Origin: Aminobacter aganoensis
GTDB taxonomy: Bacteria > Pseudomonadota > Alphaproteobacteria > Rhizobiales > Rhizobiaceae
Length of the DNA stretch: 64,000 bases
Reading direction: 5' to 3'
Assembly: GCF_014206975.1 (NCBI RefSeq)
Contig: NZ_JACHOU010000008.1
Location: 1-64,000 of the forward strand
The notes under the pieces were generated by a model. That model was given only the letters and a program-made list of their open reading frames with translations, was not told the DNA's origin and did no database searches. Shown one piece after another: positions 8,507 to 16,277 of the stretch; within the stretch, counting starts at the first letter, position 1; every line of letters starts with the position of its first letter. Both the position numbers and the translations under genes were made by a program.

Positions 8507-9577
8507 TTACGGATTCTCCTTCCTGGCAATAATTTCGCCATTTCGTACTTCGATTTTGGTTCCAAACGGACTGGATAGCCGCCTAAGGCGAGAGAGGAGG
8601 CGATCTAACTCAGCGCCCTTCGCAAGCCCGGGCAGGCGTCTTGCGTTAAGGATGTGAGGGACAAGCTGCACCTGGGGATCGGCACTTGAGTGGGGGCACA
8701 GCAACGCGACAAAACCCTCTGCCGACATCTCGCTCCAGAGCTTTTTGATCGTCGGGGCCGCTTCCATGAATACCTGCTGGCCGACCAACGTCCCTAGGCC
8801 GTATAGAATTGGCTTATTCCGATAGAATTCTATCGGATGGATAGTATGGGGGTGGTGACCGTGAATCATGTCGGCGCCCGCCTCGATCAACGCATGAGCC
8901 AACGGCCGCTGGTACTCCGCCAAGTCATCGCCGGAGCCGAAACCCCAGTGAACCGTCACAATCAAGAAATCGAAGCGAGAGCGGCAATCGCGGACACACC
9001 GGCTGGCAAACTCCATGTCGTCGTCATGGACACGCGTTCGGACCCGCACTGCCGACAGGTCACCTGGCTCCTCCATTTGATAGTACGGGTCGATCTCGTA
9101 TGAGGTCACTATCTTCAGACCGGATATCCCCGCCCTGCGTTCTGCCGCGCCCATCCCGGTCGGAACAAGGCAAGAGAATGCCAGTACTCCAACGCGCTTG
9201 CTGCGGAGAAAAGCCTCCGCTGGCGTGACAGCCTCGGTTACTGTCTCCCCAGCCCCTACGACTTGCAGGCCCGTGGCGCGTAGATTTTCAACCGTGTCCT
9301 TCAGACCCTCACACCCATAGTCGACGGTGTGATTGTTGGCGACCGTGACAATGTCGAGTCCAAGGGCGTCAAGGTCAGATGCGATCGATGGGTCTGCGCG
9401 AATATTCAATAACTTTTGAAGCGGCGTCTCCGCGCAAGTGAGCGGCATCTCAAAGTTCCCAATGACCAGGTCTGCGTCATGAAGATGCCGCAGGACCGCC
9501 TGGACTTCCGGCGCTTGCGCATCCGGTCGCAAGTGGTCAAGCGGGATGACATCCCCTGTGACAGCCAATGTGGGCAC
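8507..9577 (-). CDS. CapA-family (PGA_cap) metallophosphatase-like protein
   Basis: The 356-residue product matches the CapA/PgsA-type calcineurin-like fold. It shows TGDVIPLD near the N-terminus, VIGNFEMPLT, a DIVTVANNHTVDYG block, FLIVTVHWGFG and ADMIHGHHPHTIHPIEFY, which carry the expected Asp, Asn and His metal ligands. No signal peptide or membrane anchor is evident, unlike poly-glutamate capsule proteins. The GTG start at 9577 is preceded by a strong GTTGGAGGAAA; the longer upstream frame begins with TTG and lacks such a site. It is the first gene of the ureide train, so a cytoplasmic catabolic role is plausible but unproven. Confidence 0.85.
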   Translation of the reverse strand: MPTLAVTGDVIPLDHLRPDAQAPEVQAVLRHLHDADLVIGNFEMPLTCAETPLQKLLNIRADPSIASDLDALGLDIVTVANNHTVDYGCEGLKDTVENLRATGLQVVGAGETVTEAVTPAEAFLRSKRVGVLAFSCLVPTGMGAAERRAGISGLKIVTSYEIDPYYQMEEPGDLSAVRVRTRVHDDDMEFASRCVRDCRSRFDFLIVTVHWGFGSGDDLAEYQRPLAHALIEAGADMIHGHHPHTIHPIEFYRNKPILYGLGTLVGQQVFMEAAPTIKKLWSEMSAEGFVALLCPHSSADPQVQLVPHILNARRLPGLAKGAELDRLLSRLRRLSSPFGTKIEVRNGEIIARKENP

Positions 9578-9692
9578 TGTTTCCTCCAACTGCTCCCTGG
9601 CTCCGTCGCAGCTAATCGCTTTGTTTTGCGTCCGTGAGACCTGGCTGCTTGGTATTATCAACCTAACGAGAGGTCTTTACTACCTAGCTAAC

Positions 9693-9704
9693 AGGGTGTA
9701 CCCT
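9693..9704. promoter_or_regulatory. Palindrome in the divergent CapA-like / allantoicase intergenic region
   Basis: AGGGT-GT-ACCCT is a 12-base palindrome located between the two outward-reading genes. It could be an operator controlling both directions or part of a promoter. There is no second copy nearby, so the assignment is weak. Confidence 0.3.
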
Positions 9705-9763
9705 ACTGGAGAGTGCCGACAGTGTCAAGGCGCTACGCAATAACCAGCGCAGGAGATGCAAAA

Positions 9764-10768
9764 ATGACGAAATGCACGCAGCCAGACTTCGCAAGCAGGT
9801 ACATTAATTTGGCGAATCCGCAGCTTGGCGCCGAGGCTGTTTTTGCCAACGACGAATTTTTTGCTTCGAAAGAGAGAATGCTAAGCCCGATCAGCCCAGT
9901 ATTTATCTTTGGAAAGAAAGACGATACGCGGCCGGGACTGTATATGGACGGTTGGGAGACGCGACGACGCCGAACTGAAGGTCACGATTTTTGTATCGTA
10001 AAGCTCGGTGTACCAGGAGTTATTCAAGGCTTTGATATCGACACGAGCCACTTTACCGGGAATTTTCCTCCTGCGGCCTCAATAGAGGGCTGCAATTCAG
10101 AACAGAAAGTCCCAGCCGACGATGCCAAGTGGACTGAAATATTGCCTTCCACGGAACTCTCCGGCAATGCACACCATTTCTTGCCTGCTCTAAATTCCGG
10201 TATCTTCACTCATATTCGCCTAAACATTTATCCGGACGGAGGCATAGCGAGGCTTCGGGTCTACGGCGAAGCGGCGGTCGATTGGGAAGAGGCAAACAAG
10301 AGCGCCATATATGAGTTGTCGGCTTTGGCGTTTGGCGGTCGCGCGCTCGCTGCCAGCGACCAGCATTACGGTTCGCCCAATAATCTGCTTATGCCCGGAT
10401 CCGGTGACTCTCCCATTGACGGATGGGAGACACGTCGGCGACGCGCTCCGGGCAATGACTGGGTGGTGGTGGCATTAGGGCACCGGGGGCGCGTTTCGGA
10501 GATTGAGGTGGATACAGCACATTTCCGCGGAAACTACCCGGACAGGTGCTCTGTGTTGGCCGCTGACCTCAGTGGCGTCGACGTAAATGGGGTAGTTACC
10601 CAAAGCATGTTCTGGCGGACATTGCTGCCCGAACAGAAGCTAGAGATGCACAAGCGGCATATATTTGAACGGGAGATTCTGGACATTGGAGCTGTAACTC
10701 ACTTGCGCTTCAATGTATTTCCCGACGGTGGTGTAATGCGCTTTCGCGCGTCTGGCAGACTCGCCTAA
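9764..10768 (+). CDS. alc: Allantoicase
   Basis: It converts allantoate to ureidoglycolate and urea. The 334-residue protein has the expected internal duplication: each half carries DGWETRRRR (residue 62 and again near 225) followed by DTSHFTGNFP or DTAHFRGNYP and a later LNIYPDGG or FNVFPDGG. The ATG at 9764 is preceded by AGGAG at 9751-9755 and is preferred over an upstream GTG at 9713. It reads divergently from the CapA-like gene and is followed by its probable regulator. It supplies the substrate for AllA encoded on the other strand. Confidence 0.95.
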   Translation: MTKCTQPDFASRYINLANPQLGAEAVFANDEFFASKERMLSPISPVFIFGKKDDTRPGLYMDGWETRRRRTEGHDFCIVKLGVPGVIQGFDIDTSHFTGNFPPAASIEGCNSEQKVPADDAKWTEILPSTELSGNAHHFLPALNSGIFTHIRLNIYPDGGIARLRVYGEAAVDWEEANKSAIYELSALAFGGRALAASDQHYGSPNNLLMPGSGDSPIDGWETRRRRAPGNDWVVVALGHRGRVSEIEVDTAHFRGNYPDRCSVLAADLSGVDVNGVVTQSMFWRTLLPEQKLEMHKRHIFEREILDIGAVTHLRFNVFPDGGVMRFRASGRLA

Positions 10769-10852
10769 AGCGCCGGCTCATTGGTGAGCGGGTAACTATA
10801 CATAGGTGGCGCGATCGATACGTTGAGGTATTAGGAGATGATGGGTCATCAG

Positions 10853-10869
10853 GTTTGGTCCAACCAAAC
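10853..10869. promoter_or_regulatory. Putative GntR/UTRA operator upstream of the regulator gene
   Basis: GTTTGGT-CCA-ACCAAAC is an inverted repeat with perfect seven-base arms, 23 bases before the regulator start codon. Its TTGGT...ACCAA form resembles operators of HutC/NagR-type GntR proteins. Autoregulation of the adjacent gene is the simplest reading. Confidence 0.5.
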
Positions 10870-10892
10870 TTGATGCCTACAGGAGGCGAAAT

Positions 10893-11651
10893 ATGGAACG
10901 TGTTACCCTGTCGAGACGCAAGCGTCCGCTTTCAAACGAAGTTTGCGACCGGATTGTTAATGACTACATCGCGAATGGCAACGTCAAGCCAGGATCGCTT
11001 CTGCCAAGTGAGAAGGAATTGACGGCGAAGTACGACGTCTCGAGGGTAACGTTGAGAGCCGCCATCAAAAGCCTCCACGATCGAGGACTCGTAAGCGTTC
11101 GAAACGGGGTTGGCGCGACCGTACTGCCGCGCCCCCCCGTTTCGTCAAAGATCGTGCACCACCTCGAGAGGCTTGCTTCGCTGGACAAAGCGGCCAGCGA
11201 AGCAGGCAAGCTTCTCGAAACTGAGGACCTGAAATGGGGCGAAAGTATCGTTACGCCAGAAATAAGCACAAAGCTGAGACTTCCTGTCGGCGATCCGGTG
11301 TATTTTGTGCAACGCTCTAAGATTCTTGACGAAGCGCGAATTGCATGGACAATAGACTGGCTTCCAACGACAATAATAGATCTTGATTTGATTCGAAGCG
11401 AGTTTAAGGGATCTCTCCTTGATGCATTGCTGCAGCATTCAGAGCTGGAGCTAAATTATGCCGACTTAGAGATAGTTCCACAAATACTTAATTCAGAGAT
11501 TGCAGAGCATCTGGGAACCCCAACTGGTGGACCTGTGCTTTATCTCGATACTGTCGTCTATGGAGCAGCAGGTCAGCCAGACATATGGGGACAGGTTTGG
11601 GTTTTGCCGGAGCATGTTCGCTTCTTCATTCGTCGTCACATGCAGTTTTGA
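10893..11651 (+). CDS. GntR-family regulator with UTRA ligand domain (HutC type)
   Basis: The 252-residue protein has an N-terminal winged helix-turn-helix (about residues 12-78, with LLPSEKELTAKYDVSRVTLR and GLVSVRNGVGATV) and a C-terminal UTRA domain (from about residue 95, ending VLPEHVRFFIRR). Members bind small metabolites and release DNA. An AGGAGG site lies 8-9 bases upstream of the ATG. Its position next to allantoicase and the A+T-rich codon choice shared with that gene suggest it controls the ureide locus. The ligand is unknown; allantoin, allantoate or ureidoglycolate are guesses. Confidence 0.88.
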   Translation: MERVTLSRRKRPLSNEVCDRIVNDYIANGNVKPGSLLPSEKELTAKYDVSRVTLRAAIKSLHDRGLVSVRNGVGATVLPRPPVSSKIVHHLERLASLDKAASEAGKLLETEDLKWGESIVTPEISTKLRLPVGDPVYFVQRSKILDEARIAWTIDWLPTTIIDLDLIRSEFKGSLLDALLQHSELELNYADLEIVPQILNSEIAEHLGTPTGGPVLYLDTVVYGAAGQPDIWGQVWVLPEHVRFFIRRHMQF

Positions 11652-11724
11652 AAGGCCGCCGAGCTCCATGCTGGATCCAACAGCAGCCAAGCGCATTGCA
11701 CGCTTGCGCGGCGCGCAACGACCT

Positions 11725-12264
11725 CTATCTGGTTAACTCGCCCCTCATGAGCGCACCCCAATTGCTCATGGTCGGATCAATCCCCGCAAGCATGCATCCC
11801 TTCCAGAACGTCACCGCGATTGAGTCAATGACGGGCTTACCGAGTTCTCGCTCCATCTCTTCAACGAGGAACGTTGCGGGAAGGTTGGTGCATACCTGCG
11901 ACAGATCCTGGCAACGGAACAAAGCCCCGGCGAGGTCGGCCTGTCCCGCCAGATCGGCGGCTGTCACGAGCGCAACGTCGCGCTTGTCGAAATGCTCTCC
12001 GGCCCAGTTGTCGGCATAGGACTTCTGCTTGAAATCGTCGCAGTCGTTGGCGAAGAGGCACTGCCAGCCGCTGCCGAGACCCATTCGAGCCATGCCGACA
12101 CCAGCGAATAACTCATAGTATTTTAACTTAACCGTCAAGTCCGCCCCGTCAGGGGTTATAATATAGATCAAGTTAAATCGTGATGCAAGGCAGTCGATTT
12201 GCACGAAATTTGGTTGCAGACATCCTAATTCCCTACCTCTAAAAACGCCCAGGCAGACCGACAA
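11725..12264 (-). pseudogene. Chimeric remnant: DNA cytosine methyltransferase N-terminus fused to an Asp/Glu-racemase-family C-terminus
   Basis: Residues 47-122 of this frame match the start of a C5-cytosine methyltransferase: YYELFAGVGMARMGL is the SAM motif I, followed by ANDCD and a RCQDLS block equivalent to the catalytic PCQDLS with Pro changed to Arg. Immediately after, residues 124-179 read VCTNLPATFLVEEMERELGK and then PVIDSIAVTFWKGCMLAGI, the C-terminal part of an arylmalonate decarboxylase / maleate isomerase-like protein. Neither half is complete, so the frame is best seen as a deletion junction (near 11899) rather than a functional fusion. The first 45 residues are probably not coding. 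Confidence 0.7.
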
Positions 12265-12512
12265 TCAACCGACGCCTGCAGATGGGAATGCTCAAGCGAT
12301 TGGCCGCTGAGCTGGTAACCTGCACGGTCGGCATCCCGCCCCGTGTGCCCACGGGCGAACAGCTGCCACGTCGTTATCCCGCCAGTCGCGTCGATCGCTC
12401 AACGACGAATGAGCGGCAGCTTTTGGGTATCGCACCGTCTCGTCCGACGACCGAAATCAGGGCGCAAAGCCGACATCCACGGGTCTCTGCCGTCACGTCC
12501 GCTTTGCGCGTA

Positions 12513-12526
12513 GGCAAAGTTTTGCC
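12513..12526. repeat. Palindrome of a GGCAAA motif repeated nearby
   Basis: GGCAAA-GT-TTTGCC is a perfect inverted repeat. Related copies occur downstream, AGGCAAA near 12602 and TTTGCCT near 12628. Recombinase arm sites or a decayed terminator are possible; nothing else supports a specific function. Confidence 0.35.
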
Positions 12527-12745
12527 TGAGCCACCTGTATGAGGGCGCGAGCTGTTCGTCCGTGTAGACGCGCCAGTTGCTGCATCCCCTATGTACCCTT
12601 TAGGCAAAATGCAGCTGTGGGGAAACTTTGCCTGACCGGGCTCTCACGCCAAAAGTATCGTGCTATGTATCGTTCGAAGTATCGCTGAATGCGTTTCCGG
12701 TCGGGCGACTGGCGGGAAAGTGGTTTTTTGCGGGTATCTGGCGAA

Positions 12746-12765
12746 GAATCCCTCCCTCTCCGCCA
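12746..12765 (+). other. Serine-tRNA 3'-end fragment, probable attachment-site remnant
   Basis: The 20 bases GAATCCCTCCCTCTCCGCCA correspond to the 3' part of the T-arm, acceptor stem and CCA-type end of a bacterial tRNA-Ser. Upstream bases do not continue the tRNA (no T-loop GTTC before it, no anticodon arm), so it is not a gene. Integrative elements that insert in tRNA genes leave such duplicated 3' ends. The methyltransferase remnant next door fits a decayed element. Confidence 0.55.
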
Positions 12766-12892
12766 CTTGATCCAAGTTCCTTGATTTGAACCGGCGCCCC
12801 GTCGACGACCGCTCCGAACAACATTCGCGCCGCCGTTGTACGCTTGGAATATTCCTTCGCGTGCGCAGAGCAGCCTTAGAGCAACCGCTTGG

Positions 12893-12902
12893 TGTATACA
12901 AT
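12893..12902. promoter_or_regulatory. TGTATACAAT operator-like element, copy 1
   Basis: TGTATACAAT contains the palindrome TGTATACA, the type of core recognised by FCD-class GntR proteins. It lies about 320 bases upstream of the racemase gene and is followed by TATCTAACCACACC, similar to the bases after copy 7. Confidence 0.45.
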
Positions 12903-13131
12903 TATCTAACCACACCACGTCCAAACAAAATTCCTTCGAGGCCACGCCACGCGATCTTGGCCAGATCCCAACCGGCCTCTCCAAAAGCCCTAAACCTATA
13001 AAAAGCTCGGACTTATCTGCCGCCTTGCGTGGGACGCGAGCGCCCGTGTTCCGCCAAATCGCGCCAAGCTATGCCTCACCCGCTGCAGCAGCCGCTGGAT
13101 TTCGTCACAAGCCGTGTTGACAACAGCAAAT

Positions 13132-13141
13132 TATATCCAAT
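13132..13141. promoter_or_regulatory. TATATCCAAT operator-like element, copy 2
   Basis: A one-mismatch version of TGTAT(A/C)CAAT in the leader of the racemase gene, 14 bases before copy 3. Confidence 0.35.
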
Positions 13142-13154
13142 ACGAATATCTAAT

Positions 13155-13164
13155 AGTATACAAT
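13155..13164. promoter_or_regulatory. AGTATACAAT operator-like element, copy 3
   Basis: A further near-match, 58 bases upstream of the racemase start codon. The pair with copy 2 is placed where a repressor would block a promoter. Confidence 0.4.
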
Positions 13165-13221
13165 TTTGAAGCACGCGGGATTGGCCCGCGCTTCCACGTG
13201 CCCGCCGGCTCAGAGGATCGC

Positions 13222-13989
13222 ATGAGGATCAAGCTCATCAATCCGAACACGACCCAGTCGATGACCGATCTCATCGGCGATGCGGCGCGGGCGGTGGCGG
13301 CACCGGGGACAGAGATCCTGGCGGTGACGTCGCGATCCGGCGCCGCATCGATCGAGGGTCACTACGATGAGGCGATGAGCATCATCGGCCTCGTCGACGA
13401 GATCATGGATGGACCGGCCGCCGATGCCTACGTCGTCGCCTGCTTCGGCGATCCGGGTCTGCTTGCAGCGCGCGAACTCACCGGAGCGCCGGTGTTTGGC
13501 ATCGCCGAGGCGGCGATGCATGCCGCGACCTTCGTCGCCACCGGCTTTTCGGTCGTGACGACGCTCGAGCGCACCCGCATCATCGCCGAGCACCTCGTGC
13601 GCAACTACGGCATGCAGAACCATTGCCGCCGGGTGCGCGCCACCGATGTGCCGGTGCTCGAACTCGAAAAACCGGAATCGAACGCCCGCGCGATCATCCT
13701 CGCCGAATGCGAAAGGGCGCTCGCCGAGGACCGCTCGGAAGCCATTGTCCTGGGCTGCGCCGGCATGGCCGACCTGGCGAAATTCCTCGAGGACAGGTTG
13801 CAGGTGCCCGTGATCGACGGCGTCGTCGCGGCGGTCAAGTTTGCCGAGGCGGTCGTCGGCATGGGCCTGAAGACATCGAAGCGCGGCGACCTCGCCTATC
13901 CGCTGCCCAAGACCTATCGCGGCAAGCTCGCCGGCTATGCGCCCGACACGCGGCTTGCCGACGGGCTGGCGGCACGCAAGGTGAGTTAG
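13222..13989 (+). CDS. Asp/Glu/hydantoin racemase family protein
   Basis: The 255-residue product resembles hydantoin or allantoin racemases. It begins MRIKLINPNTTQSMTDLI and carries the two catalytic cysteines expected for this fold: C74 in VVACFGDPG and C179 in IVLGCAGMADL. The ATG at 13222 follows GAGGA; an upstream start at 13114 would add an unlikely non-conserved segment. Its 3' end overlaps the convergent GntR gene by four bases. An allantoin racemase role would link it to the ureide locus, but the operator-like elements around it point to the second catabolic locus. The substrate is therefore open. Confidence 0.88.
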   Translation: MRIKLINPNTTQSMTDLIGDAARAVAAPGTEILAVTSRSGAASIEGHYDEAMSIIGLVDEIMDGPAADAYVVACFGDPGLLAARELTGAPVFGIAEAAMHAATFVATGFSVVTTLERTRIIAEHLVRNYGMQNHCRRVRATDVPVLELEKPESNARAIILAECERALAEDRSEAIVLGCAGMADLAKFLEDRLQVPVIDGVVAAVKFAEAVVGMGLKTSKRGDLAYPLPKTYRGKLAGYAPDTRLADGLAARKVS

Positions 13990-14723
13990 CCGACCGGCTT
14001 GAACAGCGTCTTGAAGTCGACGCGAACGGGGTGATCGGCAAGGTCGATCTGAGCCTCGATATGACGGAGGTGGTGGTCCATGTACTGCGCAGCTTTCTTG
14101 CCGTCCCGCCGCTTCAGCGCGTCCACGATTTCCTTGTGCTCGCTATATGAACAGGGCACCGCGCCCGGCGACTCATACAAGGCGATGATCAGCGACGTCC
14201 GCGACACCAGTTCGTGGACGAAGTCGCGCAGCACCTCGTTTCCGGCAAGCGAGGCGAGTTCACGATGAAAATCCCCGGAGAGCTGCAGCCGCCTTTGCTT
14301 GCTGTCTTGCTCGCCTGCCTCCGCCTCGGCGCTCACCATGGCCGTCAGCCGATCGACGTCTTCCCTGGTGATCGTCGAGGCGAGCTTTTCGGTGAGGATG
14401 CATTCGACCCCGCGCCGCGCCTCGAACACCTGCCGCGCCTCCTCGATCGAGGGCTTGGAAACAAAGGCGCCCTTGTTGGGGATCAGGTCGACGAGCTTTT
14501 CGTGCGACAGCCGCTGCAGCACCTTGCGGATGATCGTGCGGCTGACGCCGAAGGCGGTCGCCAGCGCGTCCTCCTGCAATGCCGTTGCCGGCCTGATCTG
14601 GTGGTTGATGATCGCCGAATAGATCTCGCCGTGGATGTGCTCGTCGGTCGGGCCGCCACGCTTCCTGGTCTTGTCGGGGCTCGGCGGGACTGCGGATTTC
14701 AAGGCGCGGGGCTCGCGTAACAT
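13986..14723 (-). CDS. GntR-family regulator with FCD domain
   Basis: This is a FadR-subfamily repressor. The winged helix-turn-helix lies at about residues 27-90 (EIYSAIINHQIRPATALQED, ATAFGVSRTIIRKVLQRLSH) and the helical FCD ligand domain follows, with DFHRELASLAGNEVL and EHKEIVDALKRRD providing the usual Asp/His metal or ligand positions. The ATG at 14723 was chosen because the preceding sequence in the longer frame (to 14813) is not family-like. It is convergent with the racemase and divergent from the transporter ATPase gene. The nearby TGTATACAAT-type elements are good candidates for its operators. Confidence 0.88.
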   Translation of the reverse strand: MLREPRALKSAVPPSPDKTRKRGGPTDEHIHGEIYSAIINHQIRPATALQEDALATAFGVSRTIIRKVLQRLSHEKLVDLIPNKGAFVSKPSIEEARQVFEARRGVECILTEKLASTITREDVDRLTAMVSAEAEAGEQDSKQRRLQLSGDFHRELASLAGNEVLRDFVHELVSRTSLIIALYESPGAVPCSYSEHKEIVDALKRRDGKKAAQYMDHHLRHIEAQIDLADHPVRVDFKTLFKPVG

Positions 14724-14837
14724 GTCACGATCCTGGTGAAGCGGCATAGGGAGGGCTGAGATGTATTCTATCCTGTACGTTGCTCGCTTGGAACACGCCT
14801 TTTCCGCCAGCACAATCCCTCAAGCAAAAGCGGTGCG

Positions 14838-15854
14838 ATGATGCCTGTTCACGTTGTCGAGACCGGAACGGCGGCGCAGATCCTGCCCGTACTGGATGTA
14901 CACAATCTCCGCATCGAATTTCCCTTGCGCCAGCGCGCGCTCGTTGCCGTCGATGACGTCTCGTTCAGCATCGGCAAGGGCGAAATCCTCGGTGTGGTGG
15001 GCGAGTCCGGCGCCGGCAAGTCGCTGACCGGAAGCGCCCTGATCGGACTGCTGCAACCGCCGGGCCGCATTGTGGGCGGCACCGTTCATCTCTCCGGTCA
15101 GCGCATCGACGACCTGCCGCAGGCCGAGCAGCGCAAGCTGCGCGGCCGTCACATCGGCGCGATCTTCCAGGATCCACTGACCAGCCTCGACCCTCTCTTC
15201 ACCGTCGGCCGCCAGCTTACCGAAACCATCCGCGCGCACCATCCCGGCAATGCCGAGACGGCACGCGCGAAGGCGCTGCAACTCTTGCGCGAAGTCGGCA
15301 TCGCCGATCCGGAGAACCGTTTCAACCAGTATCCGCACCAGTTTTCCGGCGGCATGCGCCAGCGCATCGTCATCGCCTTGGCGCTGGCTGGCGAGCCGGA
15401 GCTGATCATCGCCGACGAGCCCACGACCGCCCTGGACGTCTCGGTTCAGGCCCAGATCATCGGGCTCCTGAAGCGGCTCGCGGCAACGCGCGGCACGGCG
15501 ATCATGCTGGTCACCCACGACATGGGCGTCATCGCCGAAACCGCGGACCGGGTGGCTGTGATGTATGCCGGCCGCGTCGTCGAGATCGGGCCCGTCGACG
15601 AGGTCATCCACCGTCCAAGCCACCCCTACACGGCCGGGCTGATGGCCTCGATCCCCTCGCTCAACAGCAAGGCAGTGCGCCTTGCCCAGATCGACGGCTC
15701 GATGCCGCGCCTTGGCAGCTGGCCCGACGGCTGCGCCTTCAACCCGCGTTGCCCCAAGGCCGGCACGCGCTGCCGGTCGGAGCTTCCGCACCTGGCGGAC
15801 GCCGGCGGCACATCCGCTGCCTGCTTCATCCACCAGGGCGGCACCCAACTCTGA
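14838..15854 (+). CDS. Dipeptide/oligopeptide-type ABC transporter ATP-binding protein (DppD-like)
   Basis: The 338-residue ATPase has Walker A GESGAGKSLTGSALIG, signature QFSGGMRQRIVIALAL and Walker B ELIIADEPTTALDVS. Its C-terminus carries the oligopeptide-transporter extension GCAFNPRCPKAGTRC with clustered cysteines. It starts the transporter series, but a 423-base gap with an operator-like element separates it from the binding-protein gene. The partner ATPase is encoded at the other end of the series, after the amidohydrolase. ATG 14841 is an equally possible start. Confidence 0.92.
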   Translation: MMPVHVVETGTAAQILPVLDVHNLRIEFPLRQRALVAVDDVSFSIGKGEILGVVGESGAGKSLTGSALIGLLQPPGRIVGGTVHLSGQRIDDLPQAEQRKLRGRHIGAIFQDPLTSLDPLFTVGRQLTETIRAHHPGNAETARAKALQLLREVGIADPENRFNQYPHQFSGGMRQRIVIALALAGEPELIIADEPTTALDVSVQAQIIGLLKRLAATRGTAIMLVTHDMGVIAETADRVAVMYAGRVVEIGPVDEVIHRPSHPYTAGLMASIPSLNSKAVRLAQIDGSMPRLGSWPDGCAFNPRCPKAGTRCRSELPHLADAGGTSAACFIHQGGTQL

Positions 15855-16277
15855 CCGAAACCGCATCGCCGGCAGGTGCAGAGAGTTAGGCAATTCGCGC
15901 CTGCCAAAACGGCAATTGTTCTGCCTGCCTGTTTTCCGGGCATTTGTGTATACAATTGATGCATATCTGCGCATACAAGCCTGTAGACGAAGCGTATTCA
16001 ATGTGAAATCATCCTTCCTGTCGGCTCTCAACAGGCTGGGTTCCAGTGACAAGCGATCGAGATCAGAACGGATCGAAAATGGGCATTCCCCGACCCTCGG
16101 GGGATGAGAGGATCGCGGCTTCGATCTTGTCACGCCGGCCACGCAGCACTGTTGAGCCACCTCAAGCACCCGATGGATGCCGCGCGTTTCGGCACGCTCG
16201 ACGCCGCGTCCTCGGCCAGCCGACGCCTGAACGAGAAAACAAAAAGCCAACAAACAAGAACTGCGTGGGAACAGCCG
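15855..16277. other. Intergenic control region before the Dpp-type binding-protein gene
   Basis: About 420 bases without a convincing gene. It contains operator-like copy 4 near 15947 and a short GC-rich hairpin at about 16087-16105 (TCCCCGA/TCGGGGGA). This region probably carries the promoter of the binding-protein gene. An in-frame extension of that gene upstream to 16104 has no signal-peptide or family character. Confidence 0.5.
15947..15977. promoter_or_regulatory. Extended operator/promoter element, copy 4
   Basis: This 31-base stretch begins TGTATACAATTGATGCA and ends CTGCGCATACA. It matches 25 of 31 bases of the stretch at 22249, upstream of the other binding-protein gene. The conserved span is longer than a single half-site, so it may include both an operator and promoter bases. 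It lies about 300 bases before the start codon. Confidence 0.55.

Larger units (their letters stand above)
12265..13221. other. Gene-free degraded region and probable integration scar
   Basis: About 950 bases hold no convincing gene; open frames here lack family features and good ribosome binding sites. The left part contains several GGCAAA/TTTGCC inverted motifs, the middle a serine-tRNA-like 3' end fragment, and the right part three copies of the TGTAT(A/C)CAAT-type element upstream of the racemase gene. It probably marks the boundary between the acquired ureide side and the second catabolic locus. Confidence 0.55.

Noticed and set aside
12746-12840. A possible complete tRNA gene around the serine-tRNA-like segment
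   Set aside because: Only the 3' end matches; no D-arm, anticodon arm or T-loop could be placed on either strand.
12374-12984. Small frames in the degraded region
   Set aside because: No ribosome binding sites or family features. Peptides such as VAEREGF are known artefacts of reading a serine tRNA end backwards.
16087-16105. GC-rich hairpin as a terminator of the DppD-like gene
   Set aside because: It lies over 200 bases after the stop and has no T-run.
14820-16253. Long open frame opposite the DppD-like gene
   Set aside because: It is a high-G+C mirror of a well-supported ATPase gene, has no family motifs, and also runs through the operator region.
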